A DNA stretch of 64,000 nucleotides. It comes from Teredinibacter haidensis. Lineage in GTDB: Bacteria; Pseudomonadota; Gammaproteobacteria; Pseudomonadales; Cellvibrionaceae. Below the pieces are notes generated by a model. That model was not told where the DNA came from. It saw only the letters and a program-made list of their open reading frames with translations, and searched no databases. The stretch covers positions 2,546,001-2,610,000 of the forward strand of contig NZ_CP060084.1 in NCBI RefSeq assembly GCF_014211975.1. Direction: 5' to 3'. Below are positions 44,001 through 56,843 of this stretch, in pieces. The translations under genes and the position numbers were made by a program. The stretch's first letter is position 1, and each line of letters begins with the position of its first letter.

Positions 44001-45065
44001 TAACGAGGTTTCTGCAACGTTGGTTGCGAGCACGACACGTCGACCTCTATGGCTATGGAAAACCCGGTTTTGCTCTTCAAGGCTTAAACGAGCATAGAGA
44101 GGTAATATTTCAAGATGCGAAAAGCCCGCTTTCTTTATCGCATGGGAGGTTTCGCGAATTTCCCGTTCACCACCAAGGAACACCAGAATATCCCCACCCT
44201 GCTGTCGCGAGGTTTTTAATATTTCATCAACAACACCAACAATTGCATCCGTTATATCTTCGTAATCTTCATCCCATGGACGGTAAAAGGTTTCCACCGG
44301 GAAGGTACGACCTGAAACTTCGATGATGGGAGCATTATCAAAATGAGCAGAGAATTTTTCCAGATCAATCGTGGCCGAAGTCACAATAACTTTTAACTCC
44401 GGCCGCTTGGTCACCAGGCTTTTTAAGTAGCCCAGCAAAAAATCGATATTCAGACTGCGCTCGTGGGCTTCGTCGATAATCAATGTATCGTATTTTAATA
44501 ACAGGGGATCCTGCTGGATTTCTGTCAGTAAGATGCCATCGGTCATTAACTTGATAGAAGTGTTGTTATCGGTGTGATCAGTAAAACGTACCTGATATCC
44601 CACCGTCGCCCCCAACGGAACCTTCAGCTCGTCGGCAATACGGCTGGCCACCGTACGCGCAGCAATTCGACGCGGCTGCGTATGGCCGATCAGGCCTTTA
44701 ATACCGCGGCCCAGCTGCAAGCATATTTTTGGTATTTGTGTTGTCTTACCCGAGCCGGTTTCGCCAGCCAAGATCAAGACCTGATGCTTTTCAATTAATG
44801 CTGCAATATCTTCACGCTTAGCGGAGATAGGCAAATTATCGTCGTACTCAATTTCTGGAATCGCAGCTGTGCGTGCCGCTACGCGTTGCAGCGATTGATC
44901 AATACGACTTTTTAGTTCCTGTACTTTCTTATCGCAGGGCAAAGACTGCTGCTGGCGCTTTTTTACAAACTGCCACAATCTGTCTAGCTTTTGCTTGTCT
45001 GTGTAACAAACCTGCGACAGAACCTGGTTTAGGTAATCGCTGGTGATAGTTTCAGGAGATGTCAT
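41034..45065 (-). CDS. hrpA: ATP-dependent RNA helicase HrpA
   Basis: A 1343-residue DEAH helicase. Walker A (GETGSGKTT) is near residue 100 and DEAH (IIDEAHERS) near 195. A SAT motif, the QRxGRxGR-like motif (NQRKGRCGRV), helicase-associated HA2 and OB regions, and a long DUF3418 C-terminal extension follow, as in HrpA of other proteobacteria (about 1300 residues). HrpA in E. coli takes part in mRNA processing and ribosome rescue. It is 73 bases after accA. Confidence 0.95.
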   Translation of the reverse strand: MTSPETITSDYLNQVLSQVCYTDKQKLDRLWQFVKKRQQQSLPCDKKVQELKSRIDQSLQRVAARTAAIPEIEYDDNLPISAKREDIAALIEKHQVLILAGETGSGKTTQIPKICLQLGRGIKGLIGHTQPRRIAARTVASRIADELKVPLGATVGYQVRFTDHTDNNTSIKLMTDGILLTEIQQDPLLLKYDTLIIDEAHERSLNIDFLLGYLKSLVTKRPELKVIVTSATIDLEKFSAHFDNAPIIEVSGRTFPVETFYRPWDEDYEDITDAIVGVVDEILKTSRQQGGDILVFLGGEREIRETSHAIKKAGFSHLEILPLYARLSLEEQNRVFHSHRGRRVVLATNVAETSLTVPGIRYVIDPGRARISRYSVRTKVQRLPIEAISQASANQRKGRCGRVAEGVCYRLYGEEDFNSRPEFTDPEIQRTNLAAVILQMLQLRIGDVHKFPFVDRPENRLVNDGYKLLEELQAVDKGGRVTALGRQLHQLPVDPRFARIVLAGATLDCLQEILIIISGLSIQDPRERPADKRQAADEKHRRFWDENSDFITLVNVWNYIEEQRQELSQNQLRKLCKKEFINYLRVREWRDLHRQLRLSIKTLGFKENQQPSNYETIHRALVIGLLSNLGLKNEDTKDAAKGSKGKGRPVVEYLGSRNRKFQIFPGSSQNKKRPKWLVGAEYIETSQLFAHMVAKVEPNWALENAQHLVKHHYFQPFYDALTGQVMAFDRVSLFGLTLVEKKRVAYSKIDIEESRRLFIREALVEGNFCKHKSQRKKIEEEESRWAQVVIDQDEAENTRDCHFLVYNNWLLEQVQTLEAKARRRDILVDDQMVYDFYEAVIPAGIANLTGFEHWRKTAERDTPHVLKLAKEQLMLHAAVDVTEAQFPDRLEYDGISLPLHYHFEPGHRDDGVNLRVPVEFLHLIPEGRLEWLVPGLLRDKCIALVKGLPKPIRKKLVPVPQYVDRAMARLQANKRSLQECLTDVLQQLSDVKISPENWGQQLLDDFYRMNIQVVDEKGMVIDRDRDLTVLRERYREQVKKTLSAVHHQLEREDVRVWDFGELPEQVQIPRSGVQVKGFPALVDKQEHVDIAVLDNPLEARAETRRGVVRMARLALGTTAKYLKKELLKGKDLGLTVLKLGKRESVIDDIIMAAVSRACFQEDASNIRSENTFKQQFELGRGQIVEVAQEYEAVIAELLPLAVDIKKQMKSNRNALMLAFAFGDINHQIDNLFMPGFVQATPWSCLQHFPRYLRAILVRLEKAPQSPQRDRVHIASLEAHWQRHCDHLERFGVARFRELKCWQEYRWMIEELRVSLFAQSLKTQFPVSDKRLNKQWQLVLDATV

Positions 45066-45138
45066 AGATACGCGCCCAGAATTGAGCGCGCATTATACTG
45101 AAGAGAACTGAAAGATGGCAGGAAAGCGTAAGCTTTGC

Positions 45139-46095
45139 CTATTCGACTGTATTTCCGTAGGACATCAAACGCTGGTAACGTTTTTCCAGCAGCGCATCCA
45201 TATCTTCCGCCTGCAACTGATCCAACTGTTCGGACAAACGCTCTTTCAGGCGTGCAGCCATAGTATCCATGTCGCGGTGAGCACCACCCAATGGTTCTTT
45301 GATCGTTTCATCGATGATACCCATATCTTGCAGAATACTGGAGGTAACCCCCATAGCTTCGGCTGCCAATGGCGCCTTTTCTACGGTTTTCCAAATAATG
45401 TTAGCGCAGCCTTCCGGTGAAATAACGAAGTACGTGGAGTACTGCAACATATTAAGGTGGTCACCCACACCAATAGCCAGAGCGCCACCGGACGAACCTT
45501 CGCCAATTACCGTACAGATAATTGGTGTGCGCAGGCGCGACATTACCGCCAGATTTTGGGCAATGGATTCACTGATACCACGCTCTTCGCTGTCGATACC
45601 GGGATATGCCCCCGGAGTATCAATAAGTGTCAACACGGGCATTTTAAAACGCTCCGCCATTTCCATCAGGCGCAAGGCTTTGCGGTAACCTTCGGGCTTG
45701 GGCATACCGAAATTGCGGTACACCTTATCTTTTACCGAACGACCTTTTTCTTCGCCAATCACCATCACTGGCTTACCGTTCAAGCGGCCAACACCACCAA
45801 TAATGGCTTTATCGTCGCCAAAATGGCGGTCACCGTGAAGCTCATCCCAATCGTCAAAAACGCGGGGAATGTAGTCGGCACTGTAGGGGCGCTGAGGATG
45901 GCGGGCGACCTGAACAATTTGCCAGGGCGAGAGGTTGGAGTAGATGCGCTCCGTAAGCTTGGTGCTTTCTTCACGAAGGCGCCCAATTTCTTCTCCAATA
46001 TTCAGGTCGTTATCCGTTCCAACCAATTGCAATTCTTCGATTTTGCCTTCCAGAACGGCGATTGGCTGTTCGAAATCGAGATAATTTAAATTCAT
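45139..46095 (-). CDS. accA: Acetyl-CoA carboxylase carboxyltransferase subunit alpha
   Basis: A 318-residue protein matching AccA throughout: MNLNYLDFEQPIAVLE start, RHPQRPYSADYI, GRLNGKPVMVIGEEKGR, and the oxyanion and CoA-binding GEGSSGGALAIG block (about 200-212). E. coli AccA has 319 residues. With AccD it transfers CO2 from biotin to acetyl-CoA in the first step of fatty acid synthesis. It follows dnaE by 175 bases, the same order as in E. coli. Confidence 0.97.
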   Translation of the reverse strand: MNLNYLDFEQPIAVLEGKIEELQLVGTDNDLNIGEEIGRLREESTKLTERIYSNLSPWQIVQVARHPQRPYSADYIPRVFDDWDELHGDRHFGDDKAIIGGVGRLNGKPVMVIGEEKGRSVKDKVYRNFGMPKPEGYRKALRLMEMAERFKMPVLTLIDTPGAYPGIDSEERGISESIAQNLAVMSRLRTPIICTVIGEGSSGGALAIGVGDHLNMLQYSTYFVISPEGCANIIWKTVEKAPLAAEAMGVTSSILQDMGIIDETIKEPLGGAHRDMDTMAARLKERLSEQLDQLQAEDMDALLEKRYQRLMSYGNTVE

Positions 46096-46270
46096 GACAG
46101 TTATTCGACCTGTGCGGCTATTTCGTGGCGGAAAGCGCGATTTTTAAGTATTTTTACGTCGCTTTCAAGGCACCCCTGCGTGGGGAGCGCAAGTTTACCA
46201 CCGGTATGGGTATATCTTAAAGCCTCAATGCGCAGCAATGCAGTGGATAACGGAAAAATAAGTCTCTGCG

Positions 46271-49771
<3,501 letters not shown>

Positions 49772-49968
49772 AAACTATTTGTAACTCGGTTGAGGTTGAA
49801 ACTTCAGGCACTATTTGCCTTGCCCGTGCTTTATACACGCCAATTCACGTTCAGGCCATCGCTAAACTGGTTGAGCGAAGCATAGCTCTTAACTAATTCT
49901 TTCCGACAATGGTAGACTTCTCACCGACAAAAAAACAAATAAAAATACTAAAAAGAGAACCTAACCCA

Positions 49969-51483
49969 ATGTCAACCCCCTCTGTAAACTCCATCGTTAT
50001 CCTCGGTGGTGGTACCGCAGGCTGGATGGCGGCCTCCAGCTTAGCGAAATACTTTACCTCACTAAAAATCCCGATGGATATTCAGCTAGTCGAATCAACC
50101 GACATTGGAACAGTCGGTGTTGGGGAGGCAACGTTACCAGGCATTCGGGATTTTAATGCTTCTCTCGGAATCGATGAAGTTGATTTCATCCGTAAAACTC
50201 AAGCCACGTTTAAACTGGGTATCGAATTTAAAGATTGGAATCATCTAGGAGAATCTTTCTTTCATCCTTTTGCGAATTTTGGATTTGATATTAACAATGT
50301 CAGTTTTCATCATTACATTCGAAAACTGAACGAACTAGGAGACAACCTCAATCTGGAGGACTATTCACTCCCTACTGCACTGAGCAAATTGGGAAACTTT
50401 GCTCAACCCCATGCACAACCCTCAACACCTCTCGGCGAGTACCACTACGCCTTTCATTTTGATGCAACCCTATACGCGAAGTATTTGCGTAACTTCGCTC
50501 TCAACCACGGAGTAAAGCGGTACGATAATAAAGTTACATCAGTCAATACTAGAGTTGAAGATGGCTTTATTAAATCCCTCACTCTTGACAGTGGCGCTAC
50601 CATCGAAGGCGATTTATTTATCGACTGCTCTGGGTTTAGAGGGTTGCTTATCGAAGAAACCCTCCATACCGGATATGAAGATTGGTCTCACTGGCTAAAC
50701 TGCAATTCCGCTATCGCGCTTCAAAGTGAACACGAAGGCGCTCCACCGCCCTTCACTAGCACCCAAGCTCTTGCAGCTGGATGGCAGTGGAAAATACCGT
50801 TACAAAACAGAATGGGTAACGGCTATGTCTACTGCGACAAATATATCAGCGACGATGAAGCCATCAACACACTAACAAAGAACATTAAAAATAATTTGGT
50901 CGCCGACCCAAAAATTATCAAATTTACTGCCGGTCATCGCCTGAAATGCTGGAATAAAAACTGCGTAGCTCTTGGGCTAGCCGTCGGCTTTCTGGAACCT
51001 CTGGAATCTACAAGTATTTCCATGATACAAACTGGAATAGCTAGACTTCTAAAATTTTTTCCTCATAAAGGGTTTGATTCGCATGACACTGAAGAAGTCA
51101 ATCGATTATGTAAAACCGAGTTCGAGCGTATCCGCGATTTCCTTATTTTGCATTATTCAAATTCGGCGAGATTAGATACACCGTTCTGGAGGGATTGTAA
51201 CAATCGATCAATCCCCAATACACTTGCGCATAAAATTAGTATTTTTAAAAGCCGCGGCCATCTCATTCACCACGAAGGCGAGTCTTTCCAGGATGCAAGC
51301 TGGCTAACGATGTATAACGGGTTTAAAATTGACGCCTCACAGTGGGACGCTCGAGCGAATTATATTGAAATAAACGAATTAAGACACAACCTCGAACAAA
51401 TGAAAAAATCCATTCAACATGCTGCTAAACAAGCAATTACACATGAAGAATTTATAGCTCGACACTGTCGCTCCCAGGAATAA
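49969..51483 (+). CDS. Tryptophan-halogenase-family flavoprotein 1
   Basis: A protein of about 504 residues of the flavin-dependent tryptophan halogenase family. The FAD motif GGGTAGW is at 13-19. The catalytic Lys (equivalent to PrnA K79) is Lys 82 in TFKLG. The WxWxIP fingerprint is GWQWKIP (about 270-276), and the Glu pair in FLEPLESTSI is at about 341-350. All catalytic features are present, so an active halogenase is possible. Relatives near TonB-dependent receptors, such as BrvH and the Xanthomonas enzymes, halogenate indoles in vitro with poorly known natural substrates. The ATG at 49969 aligns with the paralogue; the frame is open from 49909. No flavin reductase is nearby. Confidence 0.87.
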   Translation: MSTPSVNSIVILGGGTAGWMAASSLAKYFTSLKIPMDIQLVESTDIGTVGVGEATLPGIRDFNASLGIDEVDFIRKTQATFKLGIEFKDWNHLGESFFHPFANFGFDINNVSFHHYIRKLNELGDNLNLEDYSLPTALSKLGNFAQPHAQPSTPLGEYHYAFHFDATLYAKYLRNFALNHGVKRYDNKVTSVNTRVEDGFIKSLTLDSGATIEGDLFIDCSGFRGLLIEETLHTGYEDWSHWLNCNSAIALQSEHEGAPPPFTSTQALAAGWQWKIPLQNRMGNGYVYCDKYISDDEAINTLTKNIKNNLVADPKIIKFTAGHRLKCWNKNCVALGLAVGFLEPLESTSISMIQTGIARLLKFFPHKGFDSHDTEEVNRLCKTEFERIRDFLILHYSNSARLDTPFWRDCNNRSIPNTLAHKISIFKSRGHLIHHEGESFQDASWLTMYNGFKIDASQWDARANYIEINELRHNLEQMKKSIQHAAKQAITHEEFIARHCRSQE

Positions 51484-51893
51484 ACATAGTACCGCCCACG
51501 TTAAGCGCCTAGAGCATGAAAAAGACCGCTGAAACCCCGAAAAAATTGCCCGCTGGAGCAGAATATTGAAGCCCACCAGCATCATAGCAAAGCCTCAGCA
51601 AGACATACGTATGTTGCGCTTTCATTATAAGAAAGCTCTAATCAATACCAGGCATATTCTGCACGAACCAAAAACGTTCACAGGAAAAGTGCACTTTGCA
51701 GCTAATGACCGTAGCCCCGAGAAAGCAGTGCAACACAAAATTTGGCGTTTTGACAGGGCCTTTCGGGGCTTCCTAGTAGGAATCCACTGAAGAAATCACC
51801 TTCATCCACAAGTAAAAAACGACACGTTTTATCAACAACTGCTCTCACGCGTGACAGTCTATGATTTTATTTTTGTCGAAAAAAAACATATAT
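51484..51893. other. Intergenic region between two convergent halogenase genes
   Basis: These 410 bases hold no gene I can support. A 74-codon frame at 51566-51790 begins with TTG and has no recognisable family. A perfect short inverted repeat (TTCCTA/TAGGAA) lies at 51770-51782, and a TCACGCGTGA palindrome near 51847. No clear terminator for either convergent gene is visible. Confidence 0.35.
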
Positions 51894-53405
51894 TTACGCA
51901 TTGTTTGAAATCGCACAATTATCTGCTATAAAGTTTCCATGCGTGGGGGTTGCTCCAACAGCATCCTGAAGCGCTTTTTTCATTGTTGCGAAACTCGATT
52001 TAAGGTACTCCAATTCGTACTTATCAACTCTCGGATCATAGGCCTCCGGTACAATATTGTTACCACTATACAATGCAACCCAACTGGCAGGTTGGAAAAT
52101 TTCCCATCGATATTTAACCAAATGTCCTCGCTCTTTATAGAGTTTAATCTTATGTGCCAACGTCTCGGGTATGGACATGTTCCGGCAATACGCCCATAAC
52201 GGCGAATCATCTCTCCCTGTAGCGTGGTAATGCAAAATTATAAAATCACGAACACGCTCGTACTCTAACCGAGCCATGTCATTGAATTCATCGATACAAC
52301 CTTGTGACATACTTTTATCTGGAAATAACAGTTTAATTCTTTCAATCGCCGTTTCAACCAACGCAATACTTGTACTCTCCAACGGCTCAAGAAAACCAGA
52401 AGACAAGCCAACAGCAATACAGTTTTTGTTCCATGCTTTTTCTCGCCGCCCAGGAATAAACTTGAACATCCTAGGATTATCAAGCAACTTTCCTTTTATA
52501 TTGCTCGTCAGTACGTGAGCAGCTTCGTCGTCGCTAATATGATGGCTTGCGTATACATGCCCATTCCCACACCTATGCTGCAGCGGAATATTCCACTGCC
52601 AACCAGCTTTGTGTGCTGTTGAGCAGGTATATGGCGCAGGTTCCCCATTGAGTTCACTTTGTACCGCAACAGCCCTATCACACTGCAGCCACTCACTCCA
52701 ATCGACAAATCCTGTTTGCAACGTTTTTTCGATAAGTAACGCTCTAAAGCCTGAGCAATCAATAAATAGGTCCCCAGATATTTCGGCACCCCCCTCTAGA
52801 CACACTGACGCAATAAAACCATTCTCCGGACACAAATTAACATCCTCTATTTTTGCATCAATACACTTAACCCCCATGCCTTCAGCATATGCTCTTAAAT
52901 GTTTAGCGAAAAGCGATGCATCAAAATGCAATGCCCAGTCAAAGATGGACAGTGTAGAAGGAGGATTGGGGGAGGGAGTAGTGAATTTTCCATGTTTTGC
53001 AAGCGTCACCCCCAGTGAATAGTCTCCGATATCGGTCATATCACCAGTTTGCCTTACTTTATTCCAGTAGTGGTGAAAGCCAACGCCACCCAGATCTTGC
53101 CCAAACAAACCGAAAGGCTGGAAAAAGGAAGAATCCTCGGTGTACCAGTTTTTAAATTCAATACCCAATTTACACGTTGCGGCCGTAGCTTTTATCACCT
53201 CCGAGTCAGACATTCCCAGATCAGCATAAAAGCGACGTATAGTTGCGATTGTCGCTTCACCCACACCAATCGTACCGATATCAGATGACTCAACGAGGGT
53301 AAAATTTACGGTTTTCCCTAGTGACTTCACGAGGCTGGCAGCCGTCATCCAGCCCGCCGTTCCGCCTCCAACAATCACAACATTTTCCACTTTATTATCA
53401 GTCAT
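51894..53405 (-). CDS. Tryptophan-halogenase-family flavoprotein 2
   Basis: A protein of about 503 residues, paralogous to the halogenase at 49969-51483. It has the FAD motif GGGTAGW (13-19), catalytic Lys about 79 in TCKLGIEF, GWQWNIP, and FLEPLESTSI. Residues around the Lys differ (TC here, TF in the other), as do the WxWxIP flanks, so substrate preference may differ. The ATG at 53405 (MTDNKVENVV) is chosen for its GGGG 6 bases upstream and alignment with the paralogue; the frame also runs back to an ATG at 53435. The TonB-dependent receptor gene upstream ends in its own terminator, so this gene needs a promoter in 53436-53504. Confidence 0.87.
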   Translation of the reverse strand: MTDNKVENVVIVGGGTAGWMTAASLVKSLGKTVNFTLVESSDIGTIGVGEATIATIRRFYADLGMSDSEVIKATAATCKLGIEFKNWYTEDSSFFQPFGLFGQDLGGVGFHHYWNKVRQTGDMTDIGDYSLGVTLAKHGKFTTPSPNPPSTLSIFDWALHFDASLFAKHLRAYAEGMGVKCIDAKIEDVNLCPENGFIASVCLEGGAEISGDLFIDCSGFRALLIEKTLQTGFVDWSEWLQCDRAVAVQSELNGEPAPYTCSTAHKAGWQWNIPLQHRCGNGHVYASHHISDDEAAHVLTSNIKGKLLDNPRMFKFIPGRREKAWNKNCIAVGLSSGFLEPLESTSIALVETAIERIKLLFPDKSMSQGCIDEFNDMARLEYERVRDFIILHYHATGRDDSPLWAYCRNMSIPETLAHKIKLYKERGHLVKYRWEIFQPASWVALYSGNNIVPEAYDPRVDKYELEYLKSSFATMKKALQDAVGATPTHGNFIADNCAISNNA

Positions 53406-53504
53406 TTCGAACCCCAAATTTTTATTTTTAGACATTGCCCGTCTGTCTTAGACCTCTATTCACGATAGAAAAGGATTAGTTTTACCACCTTTTAAATAAA
53501 AAAA

Positions 53505-53538
53505 CCGCCGCAAAAGCTTTTTAGAGCTCCTGCGGCGG
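53505..53538 (-). terminator. Terminator of TonB-dependent receptor 1
   Basis: Read on the minus strand, the CCGCCGCA/TGCGGCGG stem (8 base pairs, loop of 18) is followed by a T-run. It lies 40 bases beyond the receptor stop codon. Confidence 0.85.
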
Positions 53539-53577
53539 CTTCTAATTCAACCAACTAAAATCAGGTTATTTCCTTCG

Positions 53578-56500
53578 TTAGAATCGAGCGCGGACACCCA
53601 TGGTGTATCGTGGCTCATAGTAATTTTGGAAACCATACTGATCTTCGAATTCAACATAGTAGTCTTCAAACTCACCGGTAATGTTGGTTCCGCTAGCGTA
53701 GATGCTAACTTCATCCGTAATATCGTAACTTGCAGATATATCAACATATGAGGTTGGCGATTGATACAAGTTTAAAGCACCCGCCGCAACGCCCTGAGTA
53801 ACCAAACGCTCGCTACGATAGTTGTAGGCAATACGCGCCTGGAACTTATCAGCTTCGTACCAACCGACTAGATTGAACTGTTGCTCAGAGTTATCTGGGA
53901 ACATGTTCTTGTCACCGTATATATCTTCCCCAGTCCCTTCACTAGGAGAATAAGTGTAGTTGGTATCGAAACCCATGTTGGCTAAGAACCCGTCATCGAT
54001 GAAGTCACCCAACGATAACTTGGCACTCAATTCCCAACCAGACAAGGTTCCACCTTCACCCTGCACATTTAGATCTACATTAATCTGGCGACGAACAACA
54101 CCATCGGCGTCTGGCTGCCACTGCATTTCGGAATCGCCTTCAACGAAGCTCTCGATATCAACGTTGAAGTACGCAATGCTGACCATACTGGTCTCACCCA
54201 TATACCATTCAGCCGATACATCGACGTTGGAAGAGCGCCATGGATCTAGCTGTGGGTTACCATTAGAGCTACCGCCAGATACGATAAACTGGTTAAACGT
54301 CTCACTGTTTGAATCAGAATCAAGCGCTGTATCTAGTGTCAAACCATCACCGTACAAGTTCAAATCGAGCGGTGTCATAGCCTCGGTGTATGCAAAACGC
54401 AAAACGATATCATCCGTGGCCTGGTACGCTACGTTCAACGTAGGCAGAAAATCGGAGTAGCTACGCTTGGTTACAAGATCACCCACATCATACTGAGTAT
54501 TACCATAGGCTTTGTTAGAACCACCTCTGTTTTGCTTAACGGTCAGCTCAGTTTCAATTACTCGAACGCCTAAGTTACCGCTGAAAGCACCGGATTCGAA
54601 ATTGCCCTGCACGTAGTAAGACAGGTCATTCATATCCACGTCAAAAGTTGAACCGGGAACGGTATGACGCGTAGTTGAACCAAATACGCGGTCGTGGAAA
54701 GCTTTTGGATCGTCGTAGTCTGCAGGGTCAACAGCCCAGACGCCGGGAATACCATTTACCGGGCCGAAATCGGTTACCCACTTAACATTGTTATGCTGAT
54801 CCAGAGGAACTCCATGTAGCGCTACATAACCAACAAACTCACCGTCAACCATCTCACCATCTTGACATTCACCGGATGTGGTTGAGTTTAGAATTACATC
54901 AGTTGCCTTCCACTGAGCTTCACAGCCAGCGTTATGGAAGGGGGAGAACAAGTTAAAACGCTCGAATTGAGTTGAACGGTTTGCCAAACGAACCCCTGCA
55001 TCAACGCTTGTGATAAAACTTTCTTCAAAAGCGTAGCTGCCCTTCAAGCTGAACACATCCAGCTGGCCCTCAGAATCTTCATTATTTTCTGAAGAGAAAG
55101 CACCGACGTTGTAACTTTCCAGGTTGCTCATGTAGGTGGCCATGGTTTGCGCGTTGGCACCGGTACCCAAACCGCCATCGATAGTCCGATCAAAACCGCC
55201 CCAAGTTGGGTGCGTACCACTAGTATCGAGTGTCAACTGAGGAGCCAAACCAAAGGTAGACATACTGTCTGGGTTGGCAGCGTCGTAACCCGGATTAGCC
55301 TTTGTACCAGGGTTCAAACCGTAACCCAGGGGGTTGATTTCCTGATAACACCCGCCCAAATCACCAACAATCTCTTCACCATTGGTACAAAATTCGGCAG
55401 GCAGGAAGTTAGTCGTACGTCCCAGAGTTGCCAGGCCGTTTGTTAAATCGCCTTCGTTGTAACCATGACGCTTCTCTCGACTAGCATCGCCCATTATGGC
55501 GCGGAAGCTACCGGTGAAAGCACCGCTGTTATCATAATCAAGTTGAAGGTTGACATTTTTCGAGCGGGAGAAGTAAACGTCGTTCTGAGTAAAAGATTTT
55601 ATGCGCTTAGGTGAAATTTCAGCAGCAGTATAACCGGTGAAGCTAGTCCCCGTGTCGAACTCAGCAGTAGGCATGATCCACTCATCACCCTGCCACTTGT
55701 TTGTAGCACTCAAACCTATTTTTCGGTTGTATTCATCCTGCTCGGTGTAGAACAAATCTGCGATAAGTGTAAACCCGTCTCCCAAATCAGCCTGGAAAGA
55801 ACCGTTAAAGCCAAGACGATCTCGCTCTGTCTCTTGATTCCAGGCCGCAAAGCCTTGCTCACCCAAATATGTGCGACCCAGGTTGGCCATTTCATAATCC
55901 GGTATAGGGTCACCATTGCCGTCAAGAATTGGATTACCTGACGCATCGCGCTGAACATTACCATCACGGTCAAAGTCAACGCCGGCATCACTACCTTGAC
56001 GAGTCCAACCTGCATCCCCAGGGCTACCCGTGTTCAAACCGTTATAAGAGTTGGAGAGTGTCGCGTTGGAATAGGTAACAGAAGCCAACACACCAACTTT
56101 ATCGTTTTTCCAGTTCACCAAACCACTTAGTAGCGGGCCAGCCTCGGCAGTCTCAGAGCCGTATTGCACCTCTGCATTGCCTGCAATGGTAAGACCGTCA
56201 GTAAAATCGAACGGACGATAGGTCCTGAGGTTGATAGTACCTGTGATACCAGAGTTCCCCAGATCAGCAGTTGCAGCTTTATAAACATCCGCGCCTTTAA
56301 AAAGCTGTGAAGGAATATCGCTGAAGTTTGGCTGAGTGGAAACCACGGAGCCGGCGCCGAGGTACTGCTCACCATTCAGCTGAGTTACAACTTGTGGTAA
56401 ACCACGAATATTGACGGAACTGCCCTCACCGGCAGAACGACGGATTTGAACGCCAGATATACGCTGTAACGAGTCAGCGATGGTTACGTCCGGCAATTTA

Positions 56501-56709
56501 CCAATATCTTCCGCAGAAATAGCATCCACGATCGTATTGGACTCGCGTTTAGCATTTATCGACGTTTCAATAGACGCGCGAATACCTCGCACGATAACTT
56601 CTTCTTCCATCTCTTCTTGAGCAACGGCATAGCCGGCAGAAGCGAGTAGGCAAGAAGAAATACTCGTAACAAGTAATTTTTTCTTGAATAGTTTTGGATT
56701 GGCTCCCAT
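53578..56709 (-). CDS. TonB-dependent receptor 1 (halogenase-associated type)
   Basis: An outer-membrane receptor of about 1043 residues. A signal peptide (about 1-30, ending YAVAQ) is followed by a TonB box-like EEEVIVRGIR, a plug domain with SAEDIGKLPDVTIADSLQRISGVQIRR (about 60-85) and INLRTYRP, and a beta-barrel that ends in a C-terminal Phe (VRARF). The layout fits the TonB-Xanth-Caul class (TIGR01782), often found with tryptophan-halogenase genes. The substrate is not known; carbohydrate, peptide or siderophore are possible. The ATG at 56709 has AGGAG 7 bases upstream, so an upstream extension is not coding. Confidence 0.93.
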   Translation of the reverse strand: MGANPKLFKKKLLVTSISSCLLASAGYAVAQEEMEEEVIVRGIRASIETSINAKRESNTIVDAISAEDIGKLPDVTIADSLQRISGVQIRRSAGEGSSVNIRGLPQVVTQLNGEQYLGAGSVVSTQPNFSDIPSQLFKGADVYKAATADLGNSGITGTINLRTYRPFDFTDGLTIAGNAEVQYGSETAEAGPLLSGLVNWKNDKVGVLASVTYSNATLSNSYNGLNTGSPGDAGWTRQGSDAGVDFDRDGNVQRDASGNPILDGNGDPIPDYEMANLGRTYLGEQGFAAWNQETERDRLGFNGSFQADLGDGFTLIADLFYTEQDEYNRKIGLSATNKWQGDEWIMPTAEFDTGTSFTGYTAAEISPKRIKSFTQNDVYFSRSKNVNLQLDYDNSGAFTGSFRAIMGDASREKRHGYNEGDLTNGLATLGRTTNFLPAEFCTNGEEIVGDLGGCYQEINPLGYGLNPGTKANPGYDAANPDSMSTFGLAPQLTLDTSGTHPTWGGFDRTIDGGLGTGANAQTMATYMSNLESYNVGAFSSENNEDSEGQLDVFSLKGSYAFEESFITSVDAGVRLANRSTQFERFNLFSPFHNAGCEAQWKATDVILNSTTSGECQDGEMVDGEFVGYVALHGVPLDQHNNVKWVTDFGPVNGIPGVWAVDPADYDDPKAFHDRVFGSTTRHTVPGSTFDVDMNDLSYYVQGNFESGAFSGNLGVRVIETELTVKQNRGGSNKAYGNTQYDVGDLVTKRSYSDFLPTLNVAYQATDDIVLRFAYTEAMTPLDLNLYGDGLTLDTALDSDSNSETFNQFIVSGGSSNGNPQLDPWRSSNVDVSAEWYMGETSMVSIAYFNVDIESFVEGDSEMQWQPDADGVVRRQINVDLNVQGEGGTLSGWELSAKLSLGDFIDDGFLANMGFDTNYTYSPSEGTGEDIYGDKNMFPDNSEQQFNLVGWYEADKFQARIAYNYRSERLVTQGVAAGALNLYQSPTSYVDISASYDITDEVSIYASGTNITGEFEDYYVEFEDQYGFQNYYEPRYTMGVRARF

Positions 56710-56809
56710 AGGTATCTCCTCAGCACTTTGGCTTATTTTTGTTGTATAACCGTCAGCCCGAAGACGAATTGTGCGCCAACGAGAGACAGGTGATCCATTT
56801 ACCATTTCT

Positions 56810-56843
56810 ATTTACTTCAGCCGTAAAGGCGCCTGAAGTAAAT
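56810..56843 (-). promoter_or_regulatory. Leader hairpin of receptor gene 1
   Basis: A perfect 11-base inverted repeat (ATTTACTTCAG/CTGAAGTAAAT) with a 12-base spacer lies about 100 bases before the receptor start. It is not followed by a T-run, so it is more likely a 5' leader structure or operator than a terminator. Confidence 0.5.

Noticed and set aside
45457..46089. 210-codon plus-strand frame opposite accA
   Set aside because: Fully antisense to accA, which matches its family along its whole length; no family resemblance for the shadow.
49772..49968. Mobile-element boundary to the left of the halogenase block
   Set aside because: No terminal inverted repeats, target duplication or integrase is visible. 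The block may be acquired, but nothing at the junction shows it.
51566..51790. 74-codon plus-strand frame between the two halogenase genes
   Set aside because: Starts only at TTG, has no recognisable domain and unusual composition. A GGAG before the TTG is the only support.
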